A stretch of DNA of 64,000 nucleotides from Pseudoalteromonas luteoviolacea (lineage in GTDB: Bacteria > Pseudomonadota > Gammaproteobacteria > Enterobacterales > Alteromonadaceae), in the NCBI RefSeq assembly GCF_018100925.1, contig NZ_JAGJEH010000007.1, positions 310,001 to 374,000 of the forward strand, read 5' to 3'. How positions within the stretch are numbered: the stretch's first letter is position 1; every line of letters begins with the position of its first letter. This document shows, one piece after another, positions 15,021 through 24,054 of this stretch. The translations under genes and the position numbers were made by a program. The notes under the pieces were generated by a model that saw only the letters and a program-made list of their open reading frames with translations, ran no database searches and was not told the origin of the DNA.

Positions 15021-15575
15021 TTAAACCTGATTTACTTGTTTATTCATACAAGCAACACTAAAAATCGTATCCATATAGGGATCTTTAATCGCGTAATAGG
15101 CGATTTCATCATTGGGGAATCGTAGAGCAAGCTCCCGTTTGATCTTCTCATAGGCTTGCGACACAATCGCGTTATCACGTAAAAAATCCCTAAATAACAG
15201 CGCATAAACTTGGTTAACTCTACCTACTTCTCTAATATGAATATGAATTTTTCGCTGTCCTTGCGGTTCGCGAAAGTACATTTTTTGCATATTCAAATCA
15301 TCCTCATTGTAGCCAATGAGATTGTCACGGGTTATGTCAGCTCTGTACCTATACCCCGCTTCACTGAGCGCGTTTTCTATTTTTGGATTGTCAAGGGCCT
15401 TTACACTTACTTGAATGTCTATGACATCTTTGGCCGCTAACCCAGGAACTGAGGTCGAGCCGATATGATCAATAGCGACAGCAAGGTGACCTAAAGCTTG
15501 CTTTAAAGCTGCTGCAATCCATTTAAACTCTTCAGCCCAAACAGGACGATAATCTACAATTTCTATTTGGCTCAT
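15021..15575 (-). CDS. GrpB/UPF0157 family nucleotidyltransferase-like protein
   Basis: The conserved opening IEIVDYRPVWAEEF is followed by DHIGSTSVPGLAAKDVIDIQ, the nucleotidyltransferase-fold signature of the family. The C-terminus holds FRDFLRDNAIVSQAYEKIKRELA. I choose the ATG at 15575 (MSQIEIV) because AGGTG lies 9 bases before it; an upstream ATG at 15599 would add eight residues. The biological role of GrpB proteins is poorly known. A paralogue missing the whole central domain lies at 30663-30872. Confidence 0.85.
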   Translation of the reverse strand: MSQIEIVDYRPVWAEEFKWIAAALKQALGHLAVAIDHIGSTSVPGLAAKDVIDIQVSVKALDNPKIENALSEAGYRYRADITRDNLIGYNEDDLNMQKMYFREPQGQRKIHIHIREVGRVNQVYALLFRDFLRDNAIVSQAYEKIKRELALRFPNDEIAYYAIKDPYMDTIFSVACMNKQVNQV

Positions 15576-15695
15576 TGCTGCACCTATGACGTTATTCATT
15601 TATTCCCATGACTATATAGCCCGTTTCGCCGTGTTTTAAACCCCACTCACTTTCATACTTGAGATACCAATACATTTATCTAATCGGTGGTTACA

Positions 15696-16256
15696 ATGGA
15701 TAGCAACCCATTGAAAAGAAGCAACTCCATCATTGCTTTAGAAAAAAACGAAAATAGTACTCCAGACACAATCGAAGAATATATACAAAATAACTGTTTT
15801 GTCGTTCGCAGACTATGCCACCCCATCGAAGCCTACATGATTTTGTACCATGACAAAGGTGTTGGTGGTTGGGATGAAGATAGATCGGCCACACTCACTG
15901 AACAAACCTTAGCCGATAAGGATTACACAAAGCAAAAAGGGCACAATGAAAGTGACTACAATCCATCTAGCCCCAGAAATACACCTTGGGATAAGCTGAG
16001 TCCAGCCAATTACCAGCAAGCATGGGATGACCTTGCAGCTCTGTTTAAAAATCGGCAACTCTATGAGTTTTACCAAGGAGGTTTAGCTTTCAACTGGCCA
16101 GGTGTCACATTGAGACTCGCCATCGATAAAAACTACATCCTAGGTATGGGAAAAGATGGCGATGTCATTGACGAAGGGGAAATCAAGGGGTGTACATTTT
16201 TAGCCAGAAGAGGCGCTCCTATCAAGGTCGCACAATTTGAGCGCTCACATCCATAA
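15696..16256 (+). CDS. Unknown 186-residue protein, first of a two-gene unit
   Basis: ATG at 15696 (MDSNPLKRSN) has GGTGG six bases upstream; a GTG at 15687 would add three residues. The protein is soluble, has no signal peptide and is rich in Asp, Asn and Trp (KGVGGWDEDRSATLTEQTLADKDYTKQKGHNESDYNPSS). A segment LYEFYQGGLAFNWPGVTLRLAIDKN follows. I do not recognise it. The next gene starts 54 bases after its stop on the same strand, so the two may form a functional pair. Confidence 0.65.
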   Translation: MDSNPLKRSNSIIALEKNENSTPDTIEEYIQNNCFVVRRLCHPIEAYMILYHDKGVGGWDEDRSATLTEQTLADKDYTKQKGHNESDYNPSSPRNTPWDKLSPANYQQAWDDLAALFKNRQLYEFYQGGLAFNWPGVTLRLAIDKNYILGMGKDGDVIDEGEIKGCTFLARRGAPIKVAQFERSHP

Positions 16257-16310
16257 GCTGCAATTACTTTTCAATGTATATCAAAATCTTTGTAATCAAG
16301 GGGAATCATT

Positions 16311-16718
16311 ATGACAATAGATTTTAAGTTTTATTCCGGTGGAATAGTCACAAACACAGGCACTGGTGACGTCAATGACTTTTACACGGCTTTAAAAAAG
16401 CACGAAGCGACCATCAATACGCTGGCAACATCACAAAAGCCACTTAAAATTTATGTTGGTTATCACGGTAGCGCTGGCGATGCAAGTTCAGCCAAAGGGG
16501 GTTACAGCCACCCTTTTACTGATGTCGAAATGCAACAGGTGGAAAAAATTGCAGATCTATTTCAAGACCGAGTTAGATTAATTGTAAGCCAAAATTCGCC
16601 GTTCAGCGATGCGGTTGTTGAAGCTGCAATAGATGAAGGAAATGCCTTCTTTACTTGGTGCTATAGTGATTCACGTATTAGGCAGTTTTTTAGAATTTCA
16701 AATAGCTATAACGATTAG
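16311..16718 (+). CDS. Unknown 135-residue protein with caspase-fold-like His and Cys motifs
   Basis: AGGGGAATCATT before the ATG gives a strong start. The sequence alternates strands and helices: IYVGYHGSAGDASS (His-Gly after a hydrophobic strand), then RVRLIVSQNSPFSDAVVEAAIDEG, then NAFFTWCYSDSR (Cys after a strand). A strand-His-Gly followed later by strand-Cys-[FY]-Ser is the layout of clan CD (caspase-like) peptidases. The match is loose and unproven, and the protein is short for a peptidase. It is probably cotranscribed with the gene at 15696; a terminator follows. Confidence 0.6.
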   Translation: MTIDFKFYSGGIVTNTGTGDVNDFYTALKKHEATINTLATSQKPLKIYVGYHGSAGDASSAKGGYSHPFTDVEMQQVEKIADLFQDRVRLIVSQNSPFSDAVVEAAIDEGNAFFTWCYSDSRIRQFFRISNSYND

Positions 16719-16726
16719 TTCAATCG

Positions 16727-16754
16727 GGCGGTGATAGATTAATCACCGCCTTCG
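16727..16754 (+). terminator. Rho-independent terminator
   Basis: A 9-bp perfect GC-rich stem (GGCGGTGAT / ATCACCGCC) with a 6-base loop begins 9 bases after the stop of the gene at 16311. A short T-containing stretch follows. Confidence 0.7.
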
Positions 16755-16851
16755 ATTAGGGTAAGCGCTTTATTCCCATCTTGTTTTTGTTCTCAAGCAA
16801 CATTGTCATAGTTAAAAAGCTGGCAGCACAGGTTCAATCCTTATAACGCCA

Positions 16852-17877
16852 TTATAACCACTCACATAAGCGAACTTTATCAAACCATTTGGCTTGAAAT
16901 GGCGGTACTTTTTCAACAGAGGCCTTTGGTACTTCAATCTGAACAATCGGCGCCAGGTGTTGGGCAACTAGGGTTTTAACCTTGTTACTTTCAAGTTGTG
17001 AAAAATAATTCAGTAGTGCTTGGTGCTCTTCGGTGGATAACTTAGCCCCTTGTTGTACCGCATGTGCAGTGTTGATCCAGTGCAAAAATGCTTTTTTAGA
17101 TTGATTGGGAAAGGCATCTGTCATCGCTTTTATCGGTGAATACAGGCGCTGGTAGTTCAATGCTTCACCTTTAAGCACAAACAAAAAGAGTAAATTCACC
17201 CCCGCAGTAATATAGCCTGAACGTTTATCGACGCTTTGATACCCTTCAAGTGCAGCTCTAAAATAACGGTCGGATCTCACATAGTCTGCTCGGTCTAAGG
17301 CGATTGCCCCCATATTATTGTTTATCGTCGCCGACATAGAGCGATGCTGTAATTTTTTCGCCAACTTTGCCGCACGCTGGTATAATTTAACGGCTTTTTG
17401 GTGATTTTCCATATGCCTTGCAACCAGTGCTCTACTATTTATTAACGTTAGCCTCTGAGCATCCCCCTGAGCATGTTTAAGTGCACACTGCAAACTCATG
17501 TCCGCTTCCGCCAAATAGCCTTTTCTGCGCAGCCAAATACCCAACGCACTCAACACAGTAGGTAATTTATTCATAAAATAGGGGTGTGTTTCAAATTCAA
17601 ACAGTGCCTTTAGGGATTGCTCTAGCGTGGTGAGCTGGTTGGTTGGTACTGAGGCTCTAACACGTATGATATGCCAGCGGATCTTGAGAGCCACAGGCAG
17701 TACATCTCGGTGTGACATTGCATTCAACAGGCGCAGTGAGTTTGAAGGTTTTACAGTCAGGTAGTCTTCCGCTTCTTGTAACACCTCCATTTGCTTTTCA
17801 ACAGATGGTTTTGCCTCAAGAAAAGCGGAGAACAGCAGCCAAGCTACGATGAATAAAACCTTATTTATCAAAACCAA
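16852..17877 (-). CDS. Secreted TPR-repeat protein
   Basis: This 341-residue protein has a Sec signal peptide (hydrophobic VLFIVAWLLFSAFLEA). Helical repeats follow, including a TPR-like run at about 130-230 (LTLINSRALVARHMENHQKAVKLYQRAAKLAKKL, then INNNMGAIALDRADYVRSDRYFRAALEGY). It resembles the N-terminal sensor part of TPR-type signalling proteins such as the kinase at 39202, but ends without a membrane or catalytic domain. It stands alone and the function is unknown. Confidence 0.7.
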   Translation of the reverse strand: MVLINKVLFIVAWLLFSAFLEAKPSVEKQMEVLQEAEDYLTVKPSNSLRLLNAMSHRDVLPVALKIRWHIIRVRASVPTNQLTTLEQSLKALFEFETHPYFMNKLPTVLSALGIWLRRKGYLAEADMSLQCALKHAQGDAQRLTLINSRALVARHMENHQKAVKLYQRAAKLAKKLQHRSMSATINNNMGAIALDRADYVRSDRYFRAALEGYQSVDKRSGYITAGVNLLFLFVLKGEALNYQRLYSPIKAMTDAFPNQSKKAFLHWINTAHAVQQGAKLSTEEHQALLNYFSQLESNKVKTLVAQHLAPIVQIEVPKASVEKVPPFQAKWFDKVRLCEWL

Positions 17878-17964
17878 GTTCCTATTAATTTGTCACTGCT
17901 CAATACAGAGGAACAATACAAACAGACCAAATGCACAATTTAGGCTTGGCCTTAATCTGCTTAG

Positions 17965-18819
17965 CTAACTTGCAAACCCCTTTGGCATTTTCGTCTCATG
18001 ATTGTTAACTGCCAATCTAGCAAAAACTTCAGCCATAGCCGGATACTTGTTTTTTAAGAGGCCATGATCTGCTGCTTCAAAGCACGAACCGGTAAACCCT
18101 GGAGCCATAGTGCATCCAAACAACGCATATTTTCCTGATCCTACCAACTCTCCTGCTTGCCAAACGCCTGCTGGGATTCGGTACTGGATTTTTTGACCCT
18201 GTTTAAAGTCACTTCCCATGACCACAGTTTCTGAGCGTCCATCGGGGTGGAGCAAATACAGATAAAATGCATCACCTTGATAAAAGTGCCAAATTTCGTC
18301 GTGTGTTAAACGATGAAAACAAGATACGCTTTTCAATACATGGCAGTACATGCCAATCATCGCCGTACCTATTGGCTCGTTACCGTCTAACTCCTCAGTT
18401 GCACGCCAAGTGCTTTTATACAAAGTACCTTCTACTGGCAAACGTTCAAAGCGATAGTGAGCCAATACATCCAGGATATCCAAGGCAACATCTTGGTGTG
18501 TGAAGTGGGAGTATTCAATAATATCTACAATAGCACCTGTGTTAAGTTTACCATAAATATGAGGGAATTCTGTGTGATTGCAAATGGGCTCTGATGGTGC
18601 TTCAAAAACCACCTGTGCCTCAACTAAACGAAGATCTATCACCGCAACTTTGACAGCGTCTCCCCCCAGATAGAAATGCCTGTACACATCGTGAACTTGC
18701 TCAGCTTTACAAGCGTGTATATACCCTTCTTGTTGCAATGATAGCGGGGCAAAATAACGTGCTTGAAGCGTTACGTCATCACCACTAAAAAGAATAAATA
18801 TCGCGTTGGGCACTGTCAT
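17965..18819 (-). CDS. DUF952-DUF985 (cupin) fusion protein
   Basis: The 284-residue product joins two domains normally encoded separately. Residues 1-105 match DUF952 (IFILFSGDDV, EGYIHACKAEQV and EFPHIYGKL). Residues about 120-265 match the DUF985 cupin (FERLPVEGTLYKSTWRA, FHRLTHDEIWHFYQGD, IPAGVWQAGE and TMAPGFTGSCFEAA). The His and Glu of HRLTHDEIWHFYQGD are the cupin metal ligands. DUF952 resembles ADP-ribose-related folds. Cupins of this group are linked to sugar or small-molecule metabolism; the joint role is unknown. Confidence 0.85.
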   Translation of the reverse strand: MTVPNAIFILFSGDDVTLQARYFAPLSLQQEGYIHACKAEQVHDVYRHFYLGGDAVKVAVIDLRLVEAQVVFEAPSEPICNHTEFPHIYGKLNTGAIVDIIEYSHFTHQDVALDILDVLAHYRFERLPVEGTLYKSTWRATEELDGNEPIGTAMIGMYCHVLKSVSCFHRLTHDEIWHFYQGDAFYLYLLHPDGRSETVVMGSDFKQGQKIQYRIPAGVWQAGELVGSGKYALFGCTMAPGFTGSCFEAADHGLLKNKYPAMAEVFARLAVNNHETKMPKGFAS

Positions 18820-18902
18820 ATACTTCCTAATAATTTAAAAATTTTTAATTTAATTGTATGCATCACCCTTATGCCAATTGACACATGCTAAGGGGTAACC
18901 TG

Positions 18903-19775
18903 CTAGCCAATTTCAAATGACGCTACACCAAACGTCTGGCCAATTGGCAAGTCTGGAAACTTCCCCGTATACATACGTGCAGTTTCAAAGGCAACACTCA
19001 TACCTAACGATTCTGCGACAGCCATTGCTGCACTGTTTTGCTCTGGCATATCAATAAAGACAGTCACGGGCCCAGCGATGCTTTTTTCGACCTCTGAGAC
19101 CAACGCCAATACTAGTGCCTTAGCATTTTGTGCACAGTCCGCATATAACGGTCCAATTTTATAGCCTGTTTGGCAGGCTCGAATCACGCCATAGCCACAT
19201 ATTTTATCGCCTTTTTTAAGATTTAATGCGCACGCATTGGCCTGAGCGCGCCACTGGTGATTAAAGCGCGTCCTTTGCGCGGGGAAAAACTGCGATTCAT
19301 AATCTTCAATGAGATCTTCATCTACTTCGCAAATCGTGCCACTGTCTGGCTGGGACTGGCACATATAATGCGAGGTTTCCAACACGCCTTCATATCTAAT
19401 ATTGCGATATGCTAGTTCAAACCCTGACTTGCGGTAGTTATCTTGTTGTGTAACGACCCCATCTAAACCCACATTACATCCTGACAAATAGGTCATCGCC
19501 GCTTGCCAAATTTGGTAGCCATAGCCCAGCCCACGAAATTCAGGTTTTACAATGTAAAAACCGATGAAGCCAAACGTTGTGCCATATTTAATCGCTGAAA
19601 TAACCGCAATAGGTTGATTATTTAATAAGCCAATCAAGAAACCATTTGGATCAGCAGAATAATAGCTCGATGCATCACAGTCACCGGGATTCCAGCCCTC
19701 TTGGGCAGCCCAATTGATGGCAATATCCACTTCACTTTTATGCATCGTCCTAATTACAAAATTATCCTTGTCCAT
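18903..19775 (-). CDS. GNAT acetyltransferase with C-terminal second domain
   Basis: This 290-residue protein begins with a GNAT fold. GFIGFYIVKPEFRGLGYGYQIWQAAM carries the acetyl-CoA-binding R/QxxGxG/A element (FRGLGYG). A C-terminal half follows (ALNLKKGDKICGYGVIRACQTGYKIGPLYADCAQNAKAL), resembling the extra domain of YitH-like acetyltransferases. Substrate is unknown. It is monocistronic, on the minus strand opposite the YjgN-like gene. Confidence 0.85.
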   Translation of the reverse strand: MDKDNFVIRTMHKSEVDIAINWAAQEGWNPGDCDASSYYSADPNGFLIGLLNNQPIAVISAIKYGTTFGFIGFYIVKPEFRGLGYGYQIWQAAMTYLSGCNVGLDGVVTQQDNYRKSGFELAYRNIRYEGVLETSHYMCQSQPDSGTICEVDEDLIEDYESQFFPAQRTRFNHQWRAQANACALNLKKGDKICGYGVIRACQTGYKIGPLYADCAQNAKALVLALVSEVEKSIAGPVTVFIDMPEQNSAAMAVAESLGMSVAFETARMYTGKFPDLPIGQTFGVASFEIG

Positions 19776-19956
19776 GCCTCTACCTCTGAGTTACTTTTCT
19801 ACCACACTTAAACATTTTTACAGCTTAATCAACAAATAACGAATTTCAACTACAACACAATAAACTCACACTAAAACCATCACTCCGGCGCCAAAGCGTT
19901 GCCTTTTTTGGTACGTTGTGTGTATTATGTACACATATTTAAAGGAGATTTTTTTA

Positions 19957-21003
19957 ATGGATTTAGCTAATTCACCTGTTCAGTCAGGCCCTCACACCCC
20001 TAAACTTGTACGATTTTCAGGCAATAGCCGAGACTTTTTTGGCATTTGGATTGTTAACCTATTATTGAGTGTCGCGACTTTAGGCATATACTCAGCGTGG
20101 GCAACAGTGCGTACAAAGCAATATTTTTACAATAATACGAGTATTGATGGCCATCGCTTTGAGTATTTAGCCACTCCAATGCAAATATTAACCGGCCGGG
20201 TTATCGCAGCGCTGCTATTGGTTGCCTATATGTTTTGTATTCATTACTTCCCTATCGTTGGTGCAGTTTTGGCAATTTCTTTGACCTTTTTAGCACCTTG
20301 GTTCATCAATCAGAGTTTCAAATTCAATATGCGAATGACTCGCTTCAGAAACATCCGTTTTAGCTTCAATGGAAGTTACGGCGGTGCTTTTAAAGTCTTT
20401 GTTTTATTCCCAATCTTGAGTGTCTTCACAATGTATCTATTGATGCCTTGGGCATTGAAAAAGATAGATGAATACCTGTGCAATAATATTCAATTTGGCG
20501 ATCAGCCATTTTCAACTAAGTTGTCTACTAGCACATACTTTAGCGCGGCAGTCACGACTTTACTCTGCTCACTAGTTGCCATTCCACTGGTATTGGGTGG
20601 GATCTTTGTAGTCGGCGGTAACATTACGGACTCTTCACAAGTTCTATTTATTTTGATACCTGCTTACTTTGCATGTATATACCTGTTAAAAGCCATTTAT
20701 CAGGCGATGATTAGAAACCACATTTTTAACAGCACGTCAATTGACCAAGTCGCCGAACTGCATTCTAATTTATCTCCAGCGAATTTTGCCATTGTAGAAG
20801 TGACCAATATACTCGCCATTGCAGCTACGCTTGGGCTGGCTTATCCTTGGGCAAAAGTGCGCAAAGCAAAAATACTAGCCAGCGCCAGTGCACTCACAAT
20901 GTTGGCAGGTGCGGACAATGTCTTTGACATCCTAGATAGCGCAGAGTCGTCTCTGGGGGATGAAGCCGCGACACTGTTTGATATAGATGTATCTCTTACC
21001 TAA
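19957..21003 (+). CDS. YjgN/DUF898 family membrane protein
   Basis: 348 residues from the ATG at 19957, which has AAAGGAG nine bases upstream; an upstream ATG is not preferred. The N-terminal repeat FSGNSRDFFGIWIVNLLLSVATLGIYSAWATVRTKQYF and the later LAIAATLGLAYPWAKVRKAKI are hallmarks of DUF898. About eight membrane segments are present. The stop codon lies one base before the ATG of the M48 peptidase gene, a pairing seen repeatedly for this family. Function is unknown. Confidence 0.9.
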   Translation: MDLANSPVQSGPHTPKLVRFSGNSRDFFGIWIVNLLLSVATLGIYSAWATVRTKQYFYNNTSIDGHRFEYLATPMQILTGRVIAALLLVAYMFCIHYFPIVGAVLAISLTFLAPWFINQSFKFNMRMTRFRNIRFSFNGSYGGAFKVFVLFPILSVFTMYLLMPWALKKIDEYLCNNIQFGDQPFSTKLSTSTYFSAAVTTLLCSLVAIPLVLGGIFVVGGNITDSSQVLFILIPAYFACIYLLKAIYQAMIRNHIFNSTSIDQVAELHSNLSPANFAIVEVTNILAIAATLGLAYPWAKVRKAKILASASALTMLAGADNVFDILDSAESSLGDEAATLFDIDVSLT

Positions 21004-21004
21004 T

Positions 21005-22036
21005 ATGCGTGTCTCAGGCTTACTCTATCCATTTTCGAACAGCACTGCGTTTAATGTAGAGGCGCTGCTCGAAAATGGTCAATTATATATTCACTACGGA
21101 GAAAACCGGGCGGCTCAGTGTGCGTTAGACGCATTGGCTTTGTCTACGCCAATTCCCGGCGTACCAGTGCAAGCCACACTGCCATCTGGTGAGCGCTTCG
21201 TGCCCAATGATCCCAACTTTGTTTGGCCCGGACGTGCCACATCCACAAGTATCGCAAGTTTAGAGCGCCATACCATGGTGATCCTGTCGGCATTATTACT
21301 AACGCCATTATTGATATATGCTTTGTTATTTAAAGTTGTGCCGGCTTGCGCAGTTTGGCTCGTCGAATATGTACCCGAATCGGTAGTAGATACAATGGGC
21401 CAGCAATCTATGTACGTGATTGAAGAGAGCTTCTTATCACCTAGCGAGCTGTCTGTTGGCACCCAGCAACAAATTCACACGCTTTGGAGAGATGCGCTCA
21501 AAGCGTTAGATTTGCCTGGCGATCAATATCAACTGAGTATTTACGACTCTGAGCATTTTGGTGCGAATGCATTCGCACTACCTCATGGTCAAATTGTAAT
21601 TACCGATGATTTAATTGAAGCGCTAAAAGATAACCCTAGCGCAATTCGCGCGATACTCCTCCACGAAATAGGGCATGTTGAAAGAAAACACAGTATCAGA
21701 CTTGCCGCACAAGCCTTCGCAGGCACGATTGCTATGAGCTTTATATTTGGTGATATGGAAGGGATCGTTGAGCTGTTAATTGGATCTGGAAATGTGGTTA
21801 TGGGCGCGCAGTTTTCACAAGATATGGAATGGGAAGCTGATCAATTTGCACTAGATAGGCTGGCACTTTTGGGACATTCAAATGACGATTTTACTCAAGC
21901 ATTGCAACGCTTACAGTCTCTAACACACGACAAAGAGGAACCGACTCAAGCCACACCAAAATGGCTAGAGTACTTATCCACCCACCCTAGCCTAGAAGAC
22001 CGTATAAAACACGCACAGTCATACCAAAAAAATTGA
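21005..22036 (+). CDS. Membrane-anchored M48 family zinc metalloprotease
   Basis: I choose the ATG at 21005, directly after the YjgN stop, instead of the overlapping ATG at 20987. An N-terminal soluble part of about 85 residues precedes a membrane helix (MVILSALLLTPLLIYALLF). The M48 peptidase domain contains the zinc motif HEIGHVERKH and a downstream EWEADQFALD segment supplying the third ligand (Glu). The C-terminus SLEDRIKHAQSY is typical of M48 proteins, which degrade damaged or misfolded membrane proteins. It forms an operon with the YjgN-like gene. Confidence 0.9.
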   Translation: MRVSGLLYPFSNSTAFNVEALLENGQLYIHYGENRAAQCALDALALSTPIPGVPVQATLPSGERFVPNDPNFVWPGRATSTSIASLERHTMVILSALLLTPLLIYALLFKVVPACAVWLVEYVPESVVDTMGQQSMYVIEESFLSPSELSVGTQQQIHTLWRDALKALDLPGDQYQLSIYDSEHFGANAFALPHGQIVITDDLIEALKDNPSAIRAILLHEIGHVERKHSIRLAAQAFAGTIAMSFIFGDMEGIVELLIGSGNVVMGAQFSQDMEWEADQFALDRLALLGHSNDDFTQALQRLQSLTHDKEEPTQATPKWLEYLSTHPSLEDRIKHAQSYQKN

Positions 22037-22064
22037 CCATACTGGCTTTTCAGTGCGGTAATGG

Positions 22065-23033
22065 TTACTCACATTTCGCAGCTGGAAAGTCATTAACATG
22101 CGTTTCTATATGATGATAATAGTGATTGCTTTCTATGGCGGTTGTTCCATAATGACCGGCATCAGCCCCGATTGTAAAGCTGTTATCGCTACCTAATCCA
22201 GCGCGAATAAATGCTTCAGCATCCGTTTTTGCATTGCCATATGCACGAACGATATCCAGCCCTTGCCCTTGCAACTGGTTTATTTCATTGATTTTATATT
22301 CGGCAGTGCGGAATAAGCTGGTTTCATTACTCGAAGATGCTCTTAAAAAGCCTTGAGGTAACCCAGTCCAACGTAGCCAGCTGCGAGTGCCTTTGGCATA
22401 CCAATATACACGTGCCGTCAAATAGATGGGTTGATAACCGAGATCTAAATAACGGCGCACTAATGAATACGCGCCTTCTTTCTGAGCGGCTCTATCAATC
22501 CCAGTATAATCCCCAATTTGCTCTGCATCCGACTCAGTGAGCGTACCGTCAATATCAAAAAGCACAGCCTGAGTGCCTGGCTGAACAACAGTCACATAAC
22601 CTTGGGTGCCGCTGCCATCCGCAGGGACACCCGCAAAAATTCGATATTGCCCGGCCTGCAGTGCAGGTAAAGCTACGCTCGCCTTGCCATCACTGTTGGT
22701 TTGGGCATTAGCAAGAAAATGCCACTGGGTATCTTGCTCTGAACGGATGTAAAATTTCACCGTCTCATATTCAAGATCTTTGTGTGCAATAGCGCCATAG
22801 TCAAACTTCGCCGTCACCTCCACTGAGTTACCTTCGGCGACAACCTGATCATGCACCATATGAAACTCAGGCAGCCACGTAATTAACTTATTGAGGCGGT
22901 TGTTGTAATTCATCCTAGGCATAGTAGGAGCGTCAAATTCAGCTTCTAGCCAAGCGAGGTTGGGACAGGTAGGCAGTGCATTTGCAGCACCCGAAAAACT
23001 AGCCATTAAAGCAATGTAACCAAGTAATCTCAT
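22065..23033 (-). CDS. Secreted lipin/LNS2-type HAD phosphatase-like protein
   Basis: 322 residues from the ATG at 23033 (GGAA 8 bases upstream), with a signal peptide ending at ANA. A beta-rich N-terminal region (about 70-150) is followed by an LNS2 (Lipin/Ned1/Smp2) HAD domain: VLFDIDGTLTESDAEQ carries the DxDGT nucleophile motif, then QPIYLTARVYWYAKGTRSWL and NAKTDAEAFIRAG. In eukaryotes LNS2 domains are phosphatidate phosphatases or lipid-transfer modules. Bacterial exported versions are little studied; an extracytoplasmic phosphatase on lipid phosphates is inferred. Confidence 0.85.
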   Translation of the reverse strand: MRLLGYIALMASFSGAANALPTCPNLAWLEAEFDAPTMPRMNYNNRLNKLITWLPEFHMVHDQVVAEGNSVEVTAKFDYGAIAHKDLEYETVKFYIRSEQDTQWHFLANAQTNSDGKASVALPALQAGQYRIFAGVPADGSGTQGYVTVVQPGTQAVLFDIDGTLTESDAEQIGDYTGIDRAAQKEGAYSLVRRYLDLGYQPIYLTARVYWYAKGTRSWLRWTGLPQGFLRASSSNETSLFRTAEYKINEINQLQGQGLDIVRAYGNAKTDAEAFIRAGLGSDNSFTIGADAGHYGTTAIESNHYYHHIETHVNDFPAAKCE

Positions 23034-23246
23034 CGAAGTTTCCATCATAATTTCGTCACATTAAGAGTAAATACTCCAGATTACAAAATTATTAACAATA
23101 TTTTTTCTTTTTCCAGTTTAATTGAGAAGTTTTATAGATATGATTTAATGAGAGAACTATTAAAATGCTGAAAAATATAAACTTTAACCTAACTTCAGCA
23201 CATAAGTATTTTACGCCGATGACCTATGTAAAAAAAATGATTCGAG

Positions 23247-23849
23247 TTACTTTTTAGCAACAACCTCTTTGGGTTTGGCAAATTCTTCAGGATATTTTAA
23301 ATATTGTTTTTTGCCTTCATATTGCGCAGCAATCCAACCATATTGCGCATGAGAGCGAAATAAATACTCTCCTTTAGTTGTTTGTAAACGCCCCGACACA
23401 GAGCGCCCATCTAACTGTAAATCAAGTGCAATATGTCGTTGTGCATCATCTGAAAAATAACCTGCTATGCGCAAACCACCCAATTTAGTCTGTTGAATGT
23501 CTTCTATCACAATCATGTAACTGCGCTTTTGCTGCGGAACATAAAATGCAACCAAATCAGAAGCTTGCAAGTTTTTAATGCGTCTAATATCAAACTCAAT
23601 ATATGCCTGGCTAATATATTGATGCTCATCAAATAATGCCTTTCTTGCATTCATAGAAGCTCTATTAATGACAAAGTGCTTTTTATCACTTTGAGCCGAG
23701 GTGGAATTGGTTTCCACGCCGGAATTGGAGGAATCATTTGCAGTGCTTAGAGTGTACTCCTTTATTCCATTTGCACATACATTGCTAAGCCCTCCCCAAA
23801 GAAGGTATCCAACAAAAAACGCGATCGTGCAAGCTATTCCCTTATACAT
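23247..23849 (-). CDS. Secreted or membrane-anchored protein, unknown
   Basis: A 200-residue protein with an N-terminal hydrophobic segment (CTIAFFVGYLLWGGLSNVCA). A low-complexity Ser/Thr/Asn linker (about 35-55) follows, then a beta-rich domain of about 130 residues (SYMIVIEDIQQTKLGGLRIAGYFSDDAQRHIALDLQLDGRSVSGRL). I do not recognise a family; the beta domain faintly resembles the N-terminal domain of secreted metalloproteases. Monocistronic. Confidence 0.6.
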   Translation of the reverse strand: MYKGIACTIAFFVGYLLWGGLSNVCANGIKEYTLSTANDSSNSGVETNSTSAQSDKKHFVINRASMNARKALFDEHQYISQAYIEFDIRRIKNLQASDLVAFYVPQQKRSYMIVIEDIQQTKLGGLRIAGYFSDDAQRHIALDLQLDGRSVSGRLQTTKGEYLFRSHAQYGWIAAQYEGKKQYLKYPEEFAKPKEVVAKK

Positions 23850-24054
23850 ATCACTATTTTAACAATTATCAGCTATTTAGGTACATTAAATGGTGCTATC
23901 AAGTTAATCAAGCACTAAAGAAGCTTAATCAATCACAAAATTTTCACAATGAAATAAAGTAATACTATTGACACATTAAATTCAATAACTTGCATACAAA
24001 TCAATGTTTACTTTTATTTACAAACAGCACTCACTATGCTCTATCAACCAAAAC

